Source: Bacilli bacterium (GTDB lineage: Bacteria; Bacillota_I; Bacilli_A; RFN20; CAG-826). Taken from it: 7,700 bases of DNA. Below, piece after piece: positions 1 to 6,058 of the stretch. The stretch lies in NCBI GenBank assembly GCA_016302705.1, contig JAEDNC010000042.1, forward strand, positions 1 to 7,700, written 5' to 3'. The notes below the pieces were generated by a model. It was given only the letters and a program-made list of their open reading frames with translations, was not told the origin of the DNA and made no database searches. The position numbers and the translations under genes were made by a program. How positions within the stretch are numbered: position 1 is the first letter of the stretch; every line of letters starts with the position of its first letter.

Positions 1-220
1 ATTCTTCGTCGATGCCTTCCAATATGGCACACCTCCACACGCAGGTATGGCCTTTGGCTTAGATCGTTTAACAATGATTTTAGGCGGCACAGACAACATT
101 AGAGATGTCATTGCCTTCCCTAAAAACTTAGCAGCTGTCTGCCCAATGTCAGGAGCTCCAAACGTTGTTGACGAAGACCAATTAAAAGACCTCGGTATCG
201 CGGTTACAGATTGGGAATAA
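1..220 (+). CDS. aspS: Aspartyl-tRNA synthetase, C-terminal end (5' truncated by window)
   Basis: The open frame begins at base 2 and encodes the last 72 residues before TAA at 218-220. The product attaches aspartate to tRNA-Asp in the cytoplasm. The fragment shows class II synthetase motif 3 in the form typical of bacterial AspRS: YGTPPHAGMAFGLDRL at fragment residues 8-23, where the Arg of DRL contacts ATP in this family. It is followed by the AspRS signature GTDNIRDVIAFPK at 29-41 and a short C-terminal tail (MSGAPNVVDEDQLKDLGI). The Gly-Thr-Asp-Asn-Ile-Arg-Asp block separates it from LysRS and AsnRS. Whether it is the discriminating or non-discriminating (Asp/Asn) type cannot be told, because the anticodon-binding domain lies outside the window. 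No strong terminator follows, so some transcription may continue into tkt. Confidence 0.96.
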   Translation, partial: FFVDAFQYGTPPHAGMAFGLDRLTMILGGTDNIRDVIAFPKNLAAVCPMSGAPNVVDEDQLKDLGIAVTDWE

Positions 221-240
221 AAATGGTTATATATTAAAAT
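211..240 (+). promoter_or_regulatory. Candidate sigma-A promoter for tkt
   Basis: TTGGGA at 211-216 (4 of 6 to TTGACA) lies 18 bases before TAAAAT at 235-240 (5 of 6 to TATAAT). It overlaps the last codons of aspS and would start transcription near 247, giving a leader of about 47 bases with the AAAGGAG site at 279-285. The region is nearly pure A+T, so chance matches are likely. Read-through from aspS is the alternative. Confidence 0.3.
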
Positions 241-293
241 ATATATAAATACTAATTGAATACTAAAAAACTACTAACAAAGGAGAACTATTC

Positions 294-2267
294 ATGAAGG
301 AAATTCAAACGTTATCTATCGCCACAATTAGAAGTTTGTGCATCGATATGATTAACAAAGCAAACTCTGGTCACCCAGGTATGGCGTTAGGAAGTGCACC
401 AATTCTTTACACCTTATTCACAAAGCATTTGGTGTCTAACCCAGACGATCCAGAATGGATCAACCGTGACCGTTTTGTCTTAAGTGCAGGACATGCTTCA
501 GACTTACTCTATGTCATGTTACATCTCTGCGGATATGGTTTAACAATTGATGATATTAAAAGCTTTAGACAAATCGATTCATTAACACCAGGTCACCCAG
601 AATATCACTGGACAAAAGGCGTTGATGCAACAAGTGGTCCTTTAGGACAAGGTATTGCTCAAGCCACTGGTATGGCAGTTGCAGAAGCATCAATTGCTGC
701 TAATTACACAGATGGCAAAAAGATTATGAACCATTACACATACGTGTTATGTGGAGATGGTTGCTTACAAGAAGGACTTTCTCAAGAAGCAATCTCATTT
801 GCTGGTCACCAAAAGCTTAATAAATTAATTCTTCTTTATGATGCCAACCAAGTTACACTTGATGGTGGATTAGACTTATCTTTCTCTGAAGATGTGAGAA
901 AGAGATTTGAAGCAAGTGGATGGAACACCTTAGAAGTTATGGATGGTAACGATGTTGACGCCATCGATAAGGCTATCACTGAAGCTAAAAAGTCAAAAGA
1001 TAAACCAACCATGGTTATGGTGCACACAATCATCGGCTATGGTAGTGCTAAACAAGGAACATCTAAAGTCCACGGTTCTCCTTTAGGAGTTGAAGATGGA
1101 AGACACGCAAAAGTTGATGTATATGGATTCGATCATGAAGACTTCTATGTTCCAGAAGAAGTTAGAAAACATTTCGAAGAAACATTTATTGCTCGTGGAA
1201 GAAAAGCTTATGAAGAATATAATAAAGATTTCGAAGATTATCGTAAGAAACACGAAGCAGAGGCTACTAGATTTGAAAATCTCCAACATTTAGATTTATC
1301 TAAATATATCCCAGAAGAACTCCCAGATTTTGTTGAAGGAAGTTCCACAAGTACCCGTGTTGCTAGCGGAAAAGCACTTAACGCATATATGCTTGCTTGC
1401 CCAATGCTAGTAGGCGGAAGCGCAGACGTTGCTGGTAGCGTTATGACCAAACTTGATAATGGTGTTAACTTTACTCCAGATCACCGCGAAGGTCACAATG
1501 TCAACTGGGGTATTAGAGAATTCGCAATGGGATGCATGCAAAACGGTATGTTGCTACATGGTGGAATTAGAAGCTATGTCGGCTGCTTTGCAGTTTTCTC
1601 AGATTATATGAAGCCAGCCATTCGTATGGCGGCCTTATCTAGACTCCCAGGTATCTATTTATTCTCACACGACAGTATCGCTGTTGGTGAAGATGGTCCA
1701 ACGCATCAACCAATCGAACAACTCGCAATGTTACGTTCTATTCCAAATGTGAGAGTTATTAGACCTGCTGATGAAAGAGAAACATATTCTGCATGGAAAC
1801 TTGCTCTTAAGAGCACTGAAACTCCAACTGCCTTAATTCTCTCTCGTCAAAACCTCCCATTACTTGAAGGTAGTAATGATGAAGGTGTTGCTAGAGGTGC
1901 TTACGTAGTTTCTAAAGAAAAGAAACGCGCTGATTTAGTCTTAATTGCTACTGGTAGTGAAGTTAGTTTGGCCATTGAAGCTCAAAAGAAACTTCTTGAT
2001 AAGAAGATTGATGTTAGAGTTGTCTCCATGCCATCATGGGAAATCTTTGCAAAACAAGATCTTGAATATCGTAAGAGTGTCCTCCTCCTACCAAGTGAAA
2101 GAAGAGTCTCTGTTGAAATGCTTTCCACATTTGGCTGGGGCAAATGGGCTAAATACCATATGGGTATTGATGAATTTGGTGCATCAGGTCCAGCAAAAGA
2201 TGTCTTTAAAAAATTTGATTTCACAAGTGATCGCTTAGTGAAATTATGTGAAGATATCCTCGGCTAA
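294..2267 (+). CDS. tkt: Transketolase
   Basis: Cytoplasmic thiamine-diphosphate enzyme that moves two-carbon ketol units between sugar phosphates in the non-oxidative pentose phosphate pathway, linking pentoses to fructose-6-phosphate and glyceraldehyde-3-phosphate. At 657 residues it is the usual full length. The N-terminal cofactor domain has SGHPGMALG (25-33), SAGHASD (64-70), GHPE (100-103), GPLGQG (115-120) and the metal/cofactor motif GDG (154-156) with Asn185 about 30 residues on. His260 matches the active-site His in the family KxHGxPLG element. The pyrimidine domain has GIREF (406-410), with Glu409 as the conserved catalytic acid, the aromatic pocket around 432-438, and HDSIAVGEDGPTHQP (459-473) with substrate-contacting Asp467 and His471; Arg518 fits the phosphate-binding Arg. 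The start is fixed by AAAGGAG at 279-285, 8 bases ahead of ATG. The gene ends at a terminator, so it is probably transcribed alone or from aspS. No truncation or missing catalytic residue is seen. Confidence 0.97.
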   Translation: MKEIQTLSIATIRSLCIDMINKANSGHPGMALGSAPILYTLFTKHLVSNPDDPEWINRDRFVLSAGHASDLLYVMLHLCGYGLTIDDIKSFRQIDSLTPGHPEYHWTKGVDATSGPLGQGIAQATGMAVAEASIAANYTDGKKIMNHYTYVLCGDGCLQEGLSQEAISFAGHQKLNKLILLYDANQVTLDGGLDLSFSEDVRKRFEASGWNTLEVMDGNDVDAIDKAITEAKKSKDKPTMVMVHTIIGYGSAKQGTSKVHGSPLGVEDGRHAKVDVYGFDHEDFYVPEEVRKHFEETFIARGRKAYEEYNKDFEDYRKKHEAEATRFENLQHLDLSKYIPEELPDFVEGSSTSTRVASGKALNAYMLACPMLVGGSADVAGSVMTKLDNGVNFTPDHREGHNVNWGIREFAMGCMQNGMLLHGGIRSYVGCFAVFSDYMKPAIRMAALSRLPGIYLFSHDSIAVGEDGPTHQPIEQLAMLRSIPNVRVIRPADERETYSAWKLALKSTETPTALILSRQNLPLLEGSNDEGVARGAYVVSKEKKRADLVLIATGSEVSLAIEAQKKLLDKKIDVRVVSMPSWEIFAKQDLEYRKSVLLLPSERRVSVEMLSTFGWGKWAKYHMGIDEFGASGPAKDVFKKFDFTSDRLVKLCEDILG

Positions 2268-2281
2268 CAAAATAGAAAAAT

Positions 2282-2312
2282 AAAGGGAATGGGCTATGTC
2301 CATTCTTTTTAT
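2282..2312 (+). terminator. Intrinsic terminator after tkt
   Basis: An inverted repeat GAATGG (2287-2292) and CCATTC (2300-2305) forms a six-pair stem, extended inward by a G-U pair (2293/2299) with loop 2294-2298. It is extended outward by G-U and A-U pairs from the preceding AAAGG to the T run at 2306-2310. The hairpin followed directly by T-rich sequence, 15-20 bases after the tkt stop, is a classic rho-independent terminator. It separates tkt from the nusB unit. The flanking A and T tracts could also work weakly on the other strand, but no gene is seen there. Confidence 0.8.
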
Positions 2313-2313
2313 T

Positions 2314-2342
2314 TTGCGTTTGTGTTATATTTTATATATAAT
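2314..2342 (+). promoter_or_regulatory. Sigma-A type promoter for nusB-xseA-xseB-dxs
   Basis: A perfect TATAAT lies at 2337-2342. TTGCGT at 2314-2319 (3 of 6 to TTGACA) sits exactly 17 bases upstream. Initiation would fall near 2349, leaving a leader of only about 15 bases before the nusB ATG. Its position directly after the tkt terminator supports a new transcription unit here. The -35 box is weak, and the surrounding TATATA sequence allows slightly shifted -10 alternatives. Confidence 0.6.
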
Positions 2343-2363
2343 TACCGGCGGTAAAAGAAAATT

Positions 2364-2786
2364 ATGAAAGAGATATCAAGAAATCAAGAAAACTTCATCA
2401 TCATGACCGTTATTTATAACGAATTGACTGATTTTACTTTTGGCGAAGGCAAACTCACAAGAGATGCGACTGAAATGATTTGCTCACTCTGTGAATGCGA
2501 ACCTCACGAAATCGATCCATATACTCTAAATACCGTAATGGTGTCGCTTAAGAACTATGGGGAGATTAAAGCAGCCTTTACTCCATATCTAAAGAATTGG
2601 AAATGGGATCGTTTACCTCTTCTCACTCAAGCTATTTTGTTAATGAGCTATGCTCACTACAAATACGTAGAGAAAGTAGATGCGAAAGTAATAATCAACG
2701 TTGCTGTTGAACTCGCAAAAAAATATATCGACGACAAACAAGCCAAATTCATCAATGCAATTTTAGATAACGGGGTACTTAAATAA
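2364..2786 (+). CDS. nusB: Transcription antitermination factor NusB
   Basis: Small all-helical RNA-binding protein that, with NusE (ribosomal protein S10), binds boxA RNA and promotes antitermination of rRNA operons. The 140 residues match the family's usual size. The C-terminal half is recognisable: IKAAFTPYLKNWKWDRL (68-84), AILLMSYAHYKY (90-101), KVIINVAVELAKKY (108-121) and KFINAIL (128-134), equivalent to the usual KxxINEAVELAKKY and KFVNGVLD blocks. The N-terminal part is more divergent: SRNQENFIIMTVIYNEL stands where most family members have an Arg-rich RRxAREAALQxLYQ segment. Residue 113 is Val where Glu is common. GGCGGT at 2347-2352 (one change from GGAGGT), 11 bases before the ATG, is the only plausible ribosome site. 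A shorter start at Met14 would cut into helix 1 and is less likely. It is first in the operon, and the xseA ATG follows its stop immediately. Confidence 0.9.
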   Translation: MKEISRNQENFIIMTVIYNELTDFTFGEGKLTRDATEMICSLCECEPHEIDPYTLNTVMVSLKNYGEIKAAFTPYLKNWKWDRLPLLTQAILLMSYAHYKYVEKVDAKVIINVAVELAKKYIDDKQAKFINAILDNGVLK

Positions 2787-3926
2787 ATGTATGAAAACTC
2801 ACCAGTCCTTACGGTAAGTGACATCAATAACTATGTTAAAGCAGTATTACTTTCCGATGAGAGATTGAAATTCGTTCGAATAAAAGGAGAAATTAGTAAT
2901 TTTAAAGCCTATCCAAGTGGGCATTTTTATTTTTCTCTTAAAGACAACGAGTCAACAATTAGTGCGGTGATGTTTTCTAACTACGCAAAACGTATTGCCT
3001 TTTCTCCAAAAAATGGAGATGAAGTTGTGGTCCTCGCTAGTGTTGATGCCTATGTTCCTCGAGGAAGCTATAATCTCAACGTCTTTGAAATGGAAGAGTT
3101 TGGTTTAGGCCAACAACTCTTAGAGTTAGAGAAATTAAAAAAGAAATTAGCTGCCGAAGGACTATTTGACGAATCAAGAAAAAGAGAAATCAATATCTAC
3201 CCTAAAGCGATTGGAATTATTACTGCTCCTAATGGAGCGGCAATTAGAGATATTGTCACTAACATCAAAAGAAGATATCCAATTGCAGATATTTATGTTT
3301 TCCCATCTCTAGTTCAAGGCGAACAAGCTCCTATAGAACTATTAAAAGCGTTTAACGAATCACAGAAATATGATTTAGATACCTTGATCATTGGTCGAGG
3401 TGGTGGCGCTAGTGAAGATTTAAGCGCGTTTAACGACGAAACTCTTGTAAGAACAGTTGCTAATAGTAAGATGCCAATTATCGCCGCTGTAGGCCACGAA
3501 ATTGATATGACTTTAATTGATTATGTTGCTGATAAAAGAGCGTCAACCCCTACAGGAGCGGCAGAACTTGCTACTGTTGATAAAAGAGAGATCGAAAAAG
3601 AATTCTCCTACGCAACCTTAACTATGGAACAAGCTATAATCTCATTAGTGAGCACTAAAAAAGAAGAACTTGAATCGATAAAAGAAGATTTGCTAGAGTC
3701 TTTGCAAAGCAAAGTAGAAGACCAAAGAAACGAATTAGAGCATTTGAAAATCCAATTAGAGTTGCTTAATCCAAAAGGAATTCTATCAAGGGGATATTCG
3801 ATATCTATGGATGAAAAAGGAAGACCAATTTCATCAGTCAAGGATTTGTCTAAAGATAAAGAAGTTAGAACAATACTTAAAGATGGTGAATTCACCAGTG
3901 TTGTTAAAGAAATTAAAGGAGAGTAA
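2787..3926 (+). CDS. xseA: Exodeoxyribonuclease VII large subunit
   Basis: Catalytic subunit of exonuclease VII, which with XseB degrades single-stranded DNA into oligonucleotides from either end without needing metal. An OB-fold DNA-binding domain comes first: LTVSDINNYVKAVL (8-21), VRIKGEISNFKAYPSGHFYFSLKD in two parts over 30-53, and a Gly-rich turn near 103-108. The catalytic core (about 135-265) carries IGIITAPNGAAIRDI (142-156), GRGGGASEDLSAFNDE (203-218), AVGHEIDMTLIDYVAD (234-249) and RASTPTGAAE (251-260), all hallmark family blocks. A Glu/Lys-rich coiled coil (about 266-325) leads to NPKGILSRGYS (328-338) and a short C-terminal beta region. At 379 residues it is about 70 shorter than the E. 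coli and B. subtilis proteins, and the loss appears to be in the coiled coil. The ATG abuts the nusB stop; GGGGT at 2772-2776 is a weak ribosome site, so translational coupling is likely. Confidence 0.96.
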   Translation: MYENSPVLTVSDINNYVKAVLLSDERLKFVRIKGEISNFKAYPSGHFYFSLKDNESTISAVMFSNYAKRIAFSPKNGDEVVVLASVDAYVPRGSYNLNVFEMEEFGLGQQLLELEKLKKKLAAEGLFDESRKREINIYPKAIGIITAPNGAAIRDIVTNIKRRYPIADIYVFPSLVQGEQAPIELLKAFNESQKYDLDTLIIGRGGGASEDLSAFNDETLVRTVANSKMPIIAAVGHEIDMTLIDYVADKRASTPTGAAELATVDKREIEKEFSYATLTMEQAIISLVSTKKEELESIKEDLLESLQSKVEDQRNELEHLKIQLELLNPKGILSRGYSISMDEKGRPISSVKDLSKDKEVRTILKDGEFTSVVKEIKGE

Positions 3927-3929
3927 ACG

Positions 3930-4127
3930 ATGGCAGAAAAAGAAATTAACTTCAAAGAAGAACTTAATCGCTTAAAACAAATTGTGAACGAGATTCAACA
4001 AAAAGATATCTCTATCGATCAAAGTTTAGCCTTGTACGAAGAAGGCCAAAAAATCATCAGCTTGCTTTCAAAAGAATTAGAGAACGCTGAGAGCAAGGTT
4101 GAAAAAATCGTCAAAGTGGGTAAATAA
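3930..4127 (+). CDS. xseB: Exodeoxyribonuclease VII small subunit
   Basis: Small helical partner of XseA; several copies bind the coiled-coil arm of the large subunit and are needed for activity. The 65-residue sequence shows the family pattern: FKEELNRLKQIVNEIQQKDISIDQSL (8-33, with the conserved F-EE-L-L--IV spacing), then ALYEEGQKIISLL (34-46) and ELENAESKVEKI (49-60), matching the usual LFEEGxxLxxxCxxxLxxAExKVEkl. It is at the short end of the family, with almost no tail after the second helix. The start is supported by AAAGGAG at 3915-3921, 8 bases before ATG. That ribosome site lies inside the last codons of xseA, and only 3 bases separate the two genes, so the subunits are co-expressed. 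No transmembrane or signal segment is seen. Confidence 0.95.
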   Translation: MAEKEINFKEELNRLKQIVNEIQQKDISIDQSLALYEEGQKIISLLSKELENAESKVEKIVKVGK

Positions 4128-4135
4128 TATTTGTC

Positions 4136-5980
4136 ATGGCCAAAAAAGAAATCAAACACGTCAATCTAAAAGAAATTAAGAATCCAGAATTCCTAAAAGA
4201 CATGTCCTATAAGGAACTAGATGTTTTAAGCGAGGATATTCGTCAATATCTCATTAAAATAATCTCTAAAACTGGCGGACACCTTTCAAGTAACTTAGGA
4301 GTTGTGGAAACTGTTATTTCATTATGCAAGAATTTTGATTTTACCAAAGATAAAATTATCTTTGATGTTGGCCATCAATCCTATACATATAAACTTTTAA
4401 CCGGAAGAGATCTATCAACCCTTAGACAAAAAGGTGGAATAGGCGGATTCCAAAAAATGAAAGAATCACCTTATGATCACTTTGAAGCTGGCCACTCATC
4501 AACTTCAATTTCTGCCGCGGCAGGATTAGCGTTCGCTAGAGACTTGAAAGGTGAAAAATATGAAATCATTGCCTTCATCGGTGACTCATCTTTGCAAAAC
4601 GGATTAGCGTTTGAAGGATTAAATGAATTAGCTCAATCAGGTCACAAAGTTATTATCGTATTAAACGATAATGATATGTCTATTTCTAAACCTGTTGGTG
4701 GTTTATCCACAATGTTTAGAAATTTCTCAACATCTTTTATTTATCGTAAAACAAAAGGTTTTATTAAACTCATATTAAGGGGAAGATTTGGCCATTGGTT
4801 ACTCGTTAAATTCACTAGAGTTAAAAACTGGTTTAAAAGAAAACTAGTCAATATGACTATCTTTGATAACCTTGGCTATTCTGTTATTGGACCAATTGAT
4901 GGCCATTATATTAGACAAGTTGACCACGCTTTAACGAGAGCCAAAAAACTCAATAAGAGCGTTGTTATTCACGTTAAAACGATTAAAGGTAAAGGATATG
5001 AATTTGCTGAAAACGATATTGAAGGAGATTGGCACGGCGTTAGTAAATTCGATGTCGCTAGTGGAGAAATCGCCACAAAAGAAGCGATGGTCTCTTGGTC
5101 TTCTCAATACGCAATCATTCTTAAGAATGAAATGGCGATGAACGATAAGATTGTTACTATTGTTCCAGCTACAGGACATGGTAGCGCTCTTGATTCATTA
5201 TTTAAGATTTTTCCAGACCGAATAGTGGACGTTGGTATTGCCGAAGAACACGCCTTTACTTTTGCTGGCGGATTAGCGGTTTCTGGTTTGCACCCAGTCA
5301 TTTCTATTTACTCAACTTTCTTACAAAGAAGTTATGATGAATTATCTCACGATTTAGCAAGAATGAATTTAAATGCCACAATCTTAATTGATAGATCTGG
5401 ACTAGTAGGAAATGATGGAGAAACTCATCAAGGAATATACGACGAAGCTTTCTTATATACAATACCTAATGTCACAATTGCGATGGCAAGTAGAAGTAAC
5501 GAAGCTCTTTCATTAATGAAAGAAAGTTTTTGTAATCATGGAGTGTTCGCGATTAGATACCCTCGTGAATTCTTCTCAACTAAAGGTGAGACTGTTAAAA
5601 AGATTCCTTATGGAAGTTGGAAAATTGAACTTGAAGGTAAAGATACTGCAGTTGTTTCTACTGGTCCATTAACCCTGAAATTAAAAGAAGAAATTACAAA
5701 AGCGAAAAAGAATGTCTCTTTATATAATGCGATTTATCTCCGTCCAATGGACGAAGCAAAAATAGAGCAACTTCTCAACTATAAGAGAATCGTCATTTAT
5801 GATCCATACTCTACAAAAGAAGGATTTGTTAACGCTTTAGAAAACCGATTGTTTGAATTAGGCTATACCGGACAAGTAATCGTTAAAGCTATTCCAACAA
5901 AATTTATCCGACAAGCAACTATAGAAGAACAACGCGAGGATTATAAACTTCAGGTTAAAGATATAATTGATCTCCTCTAA
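4136..5980 (+). CDS. dxs: 1-deoxy-D-xylulose-5-phosphate synthase
   Basis: Thiamine-diphosphate enzyme that condenses pyruvate with glyceraldehyde-3-phosphate, the first step of the MEP isoprenoid pathway (its product also feeds thiamine and pyridoxal synthesis). The 614 residues span a full Dxs. The N-terminal domain has SKTGGHLSSNLGVVE (44-58, His49), FDVGHQSY (76-83, His80), the cofactor motif at 149-151 with Asn177, and GPIDGHY (252-258). The middle domain has VGIAEEHAFTFAGG (366-379, catalytic Glu370), IYSTFLQRSYDE (391-402, Tyr392 and Arg398) and DRSGLVGNDGETHQG (419-433, Asp427 and His431); several match E. coli numbering. Arg474 fits the phosphate-binding Arg. The C-terminal domain is intact but divergent. 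Oddities: the motif reads GDS rather than GDG, and loop 203-240 is strongly basic. The N-terminus aligns with the family, supporting this ATG, yet no good Shine-Dalgarno lies close, so coupling to xseB, 8 bases upstream, is likely. DXS is favoured over transketolase by the EEHA and DRSGLVGxDGxTHQG blocks. Confidence 0.95.
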   Translation: MAKKEIKHVNLKEIKNPEFLKDMSYKELDVLSEDIRQYLIKIISKTGGHLSSNLGVVETVISLCKNFDFTKDKIIFDVGHQSYTYKLLTGRDLSTLRQKGGIGGFQKMKESPYDHFEAGHSSTSISAAAGLAFARDLKGEKYEIIAFIGDSSLQNGLAFEGLNELAQSGHKVIIVLNDNDMSISKPVGGLSTMFRNFSTSFIYRKTKGFIKLILRGRFGHWLLVKFTRVKNWFKRKLVNMTIFDNLGYSVIGPIDGHYIRQVDHALTRAKKLNKSVVIHVKTIKGKGYEFAENDIEGDWHGVSKFDVASGEIATKEAMVSWSSQYAIILKNEMAMNDKIVTIVPATGHGSALDSLFKIFPDRIVDVGIAEEHAFTFAGGLAVSGLHPVISIYSTFLQRSYDELSHDLARMNLNATILIDRSGLVGNDGETHQGIYDEAFLYTIPNVTIAMASRSNEALSLMKESFCNHGVFAIRYPREFFSTKGETVKKIPYGSWKIELEGKDTAVVSTGPLTLKLKEEITKAKKNVSLYNAIYLRPMDEAKIEQLLNYKRIVIYDPYSTKEGFVNALENRLFELGYTGQVIVKAIPTKFIRQATIEEQREDYKLQVKDIIDLL

Positions 5981-6018
5981 TTGACTGATTTTCTTTTTAT
6001 ATTTTTTATAGGTATTAG

Positions 6019-6048
6019 TTAACATAATAATATTTTTCATTATATAAT
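6019..6048 (+). promoter_or_regulatory. Sigma-A type promoter for dinB-xerD
   Basis: TTAACA at 6019-6024 (5 of 6 to TTGACA) is followed after 18 bases by a perfect TATAAT at 6043-6048. Initiation is expected near 6054-6056, only 3-5 bases before the ATG at 6059. A second, weaker candidate lies upstream: TTGACT at 5981-5986 with TTTATA at 6005-6010, which would give a leader of about 40 bases. I see no LexA/DinR-type operator that I can assert. Confidence 0.6.
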
Positions 6049-6058
6049 AATGATAGTT

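Noticed and set aside
228..245. AT-only inverted repeat between aspS and tkt as a terminator or operator
   Set aside because: The stem is only A-T pairs with a two-base loop and no following T run; such repeats are expected in TATATA sequence.
836..1450. Minus-strand open frames of 65-70 codons and a plus-strand frame (1090-1293) inside tkt
   Set aside because: They lie wholly within a conserved transketolase gene, lack ribosome sites and resemble no family; they are codon-bias shadows.
1945..2238. 97-codon plus-strand open frame and an 80-codon minus-strand frame in the 3' part of tkt
   Set aside because: The transketolase C-terminal domain is intact in its own frame; these alternatives have no recognisable domain or start signal.
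3608..3955. 115-codon minus-strand frame across the xseA-xseB junction
   Set aside because: It is antisense to two conserved genes, is rich in Ser/Leu as expected for the reverse of Glu/Lys-rich coiled coil, and has no promoter or ribosome site.
5936..6007. Possible terminator after dxs, using GAGGA at 5936-5940 with TCCTC at 5973-5977 and the T-rich stretch downstream
   Set aside because: The stem is five pairs with a loop of over 30 bases, and the T-rich stretch starts about ten bases after it; too weak to call.
6050..6058. Upstream ATG at 6050 as the dinB start
   Set aside because: It lies two bases after the -10 box, would precede the predicted transcript start, and only adds Met-Ile-Val to a family-typical N-terminus.
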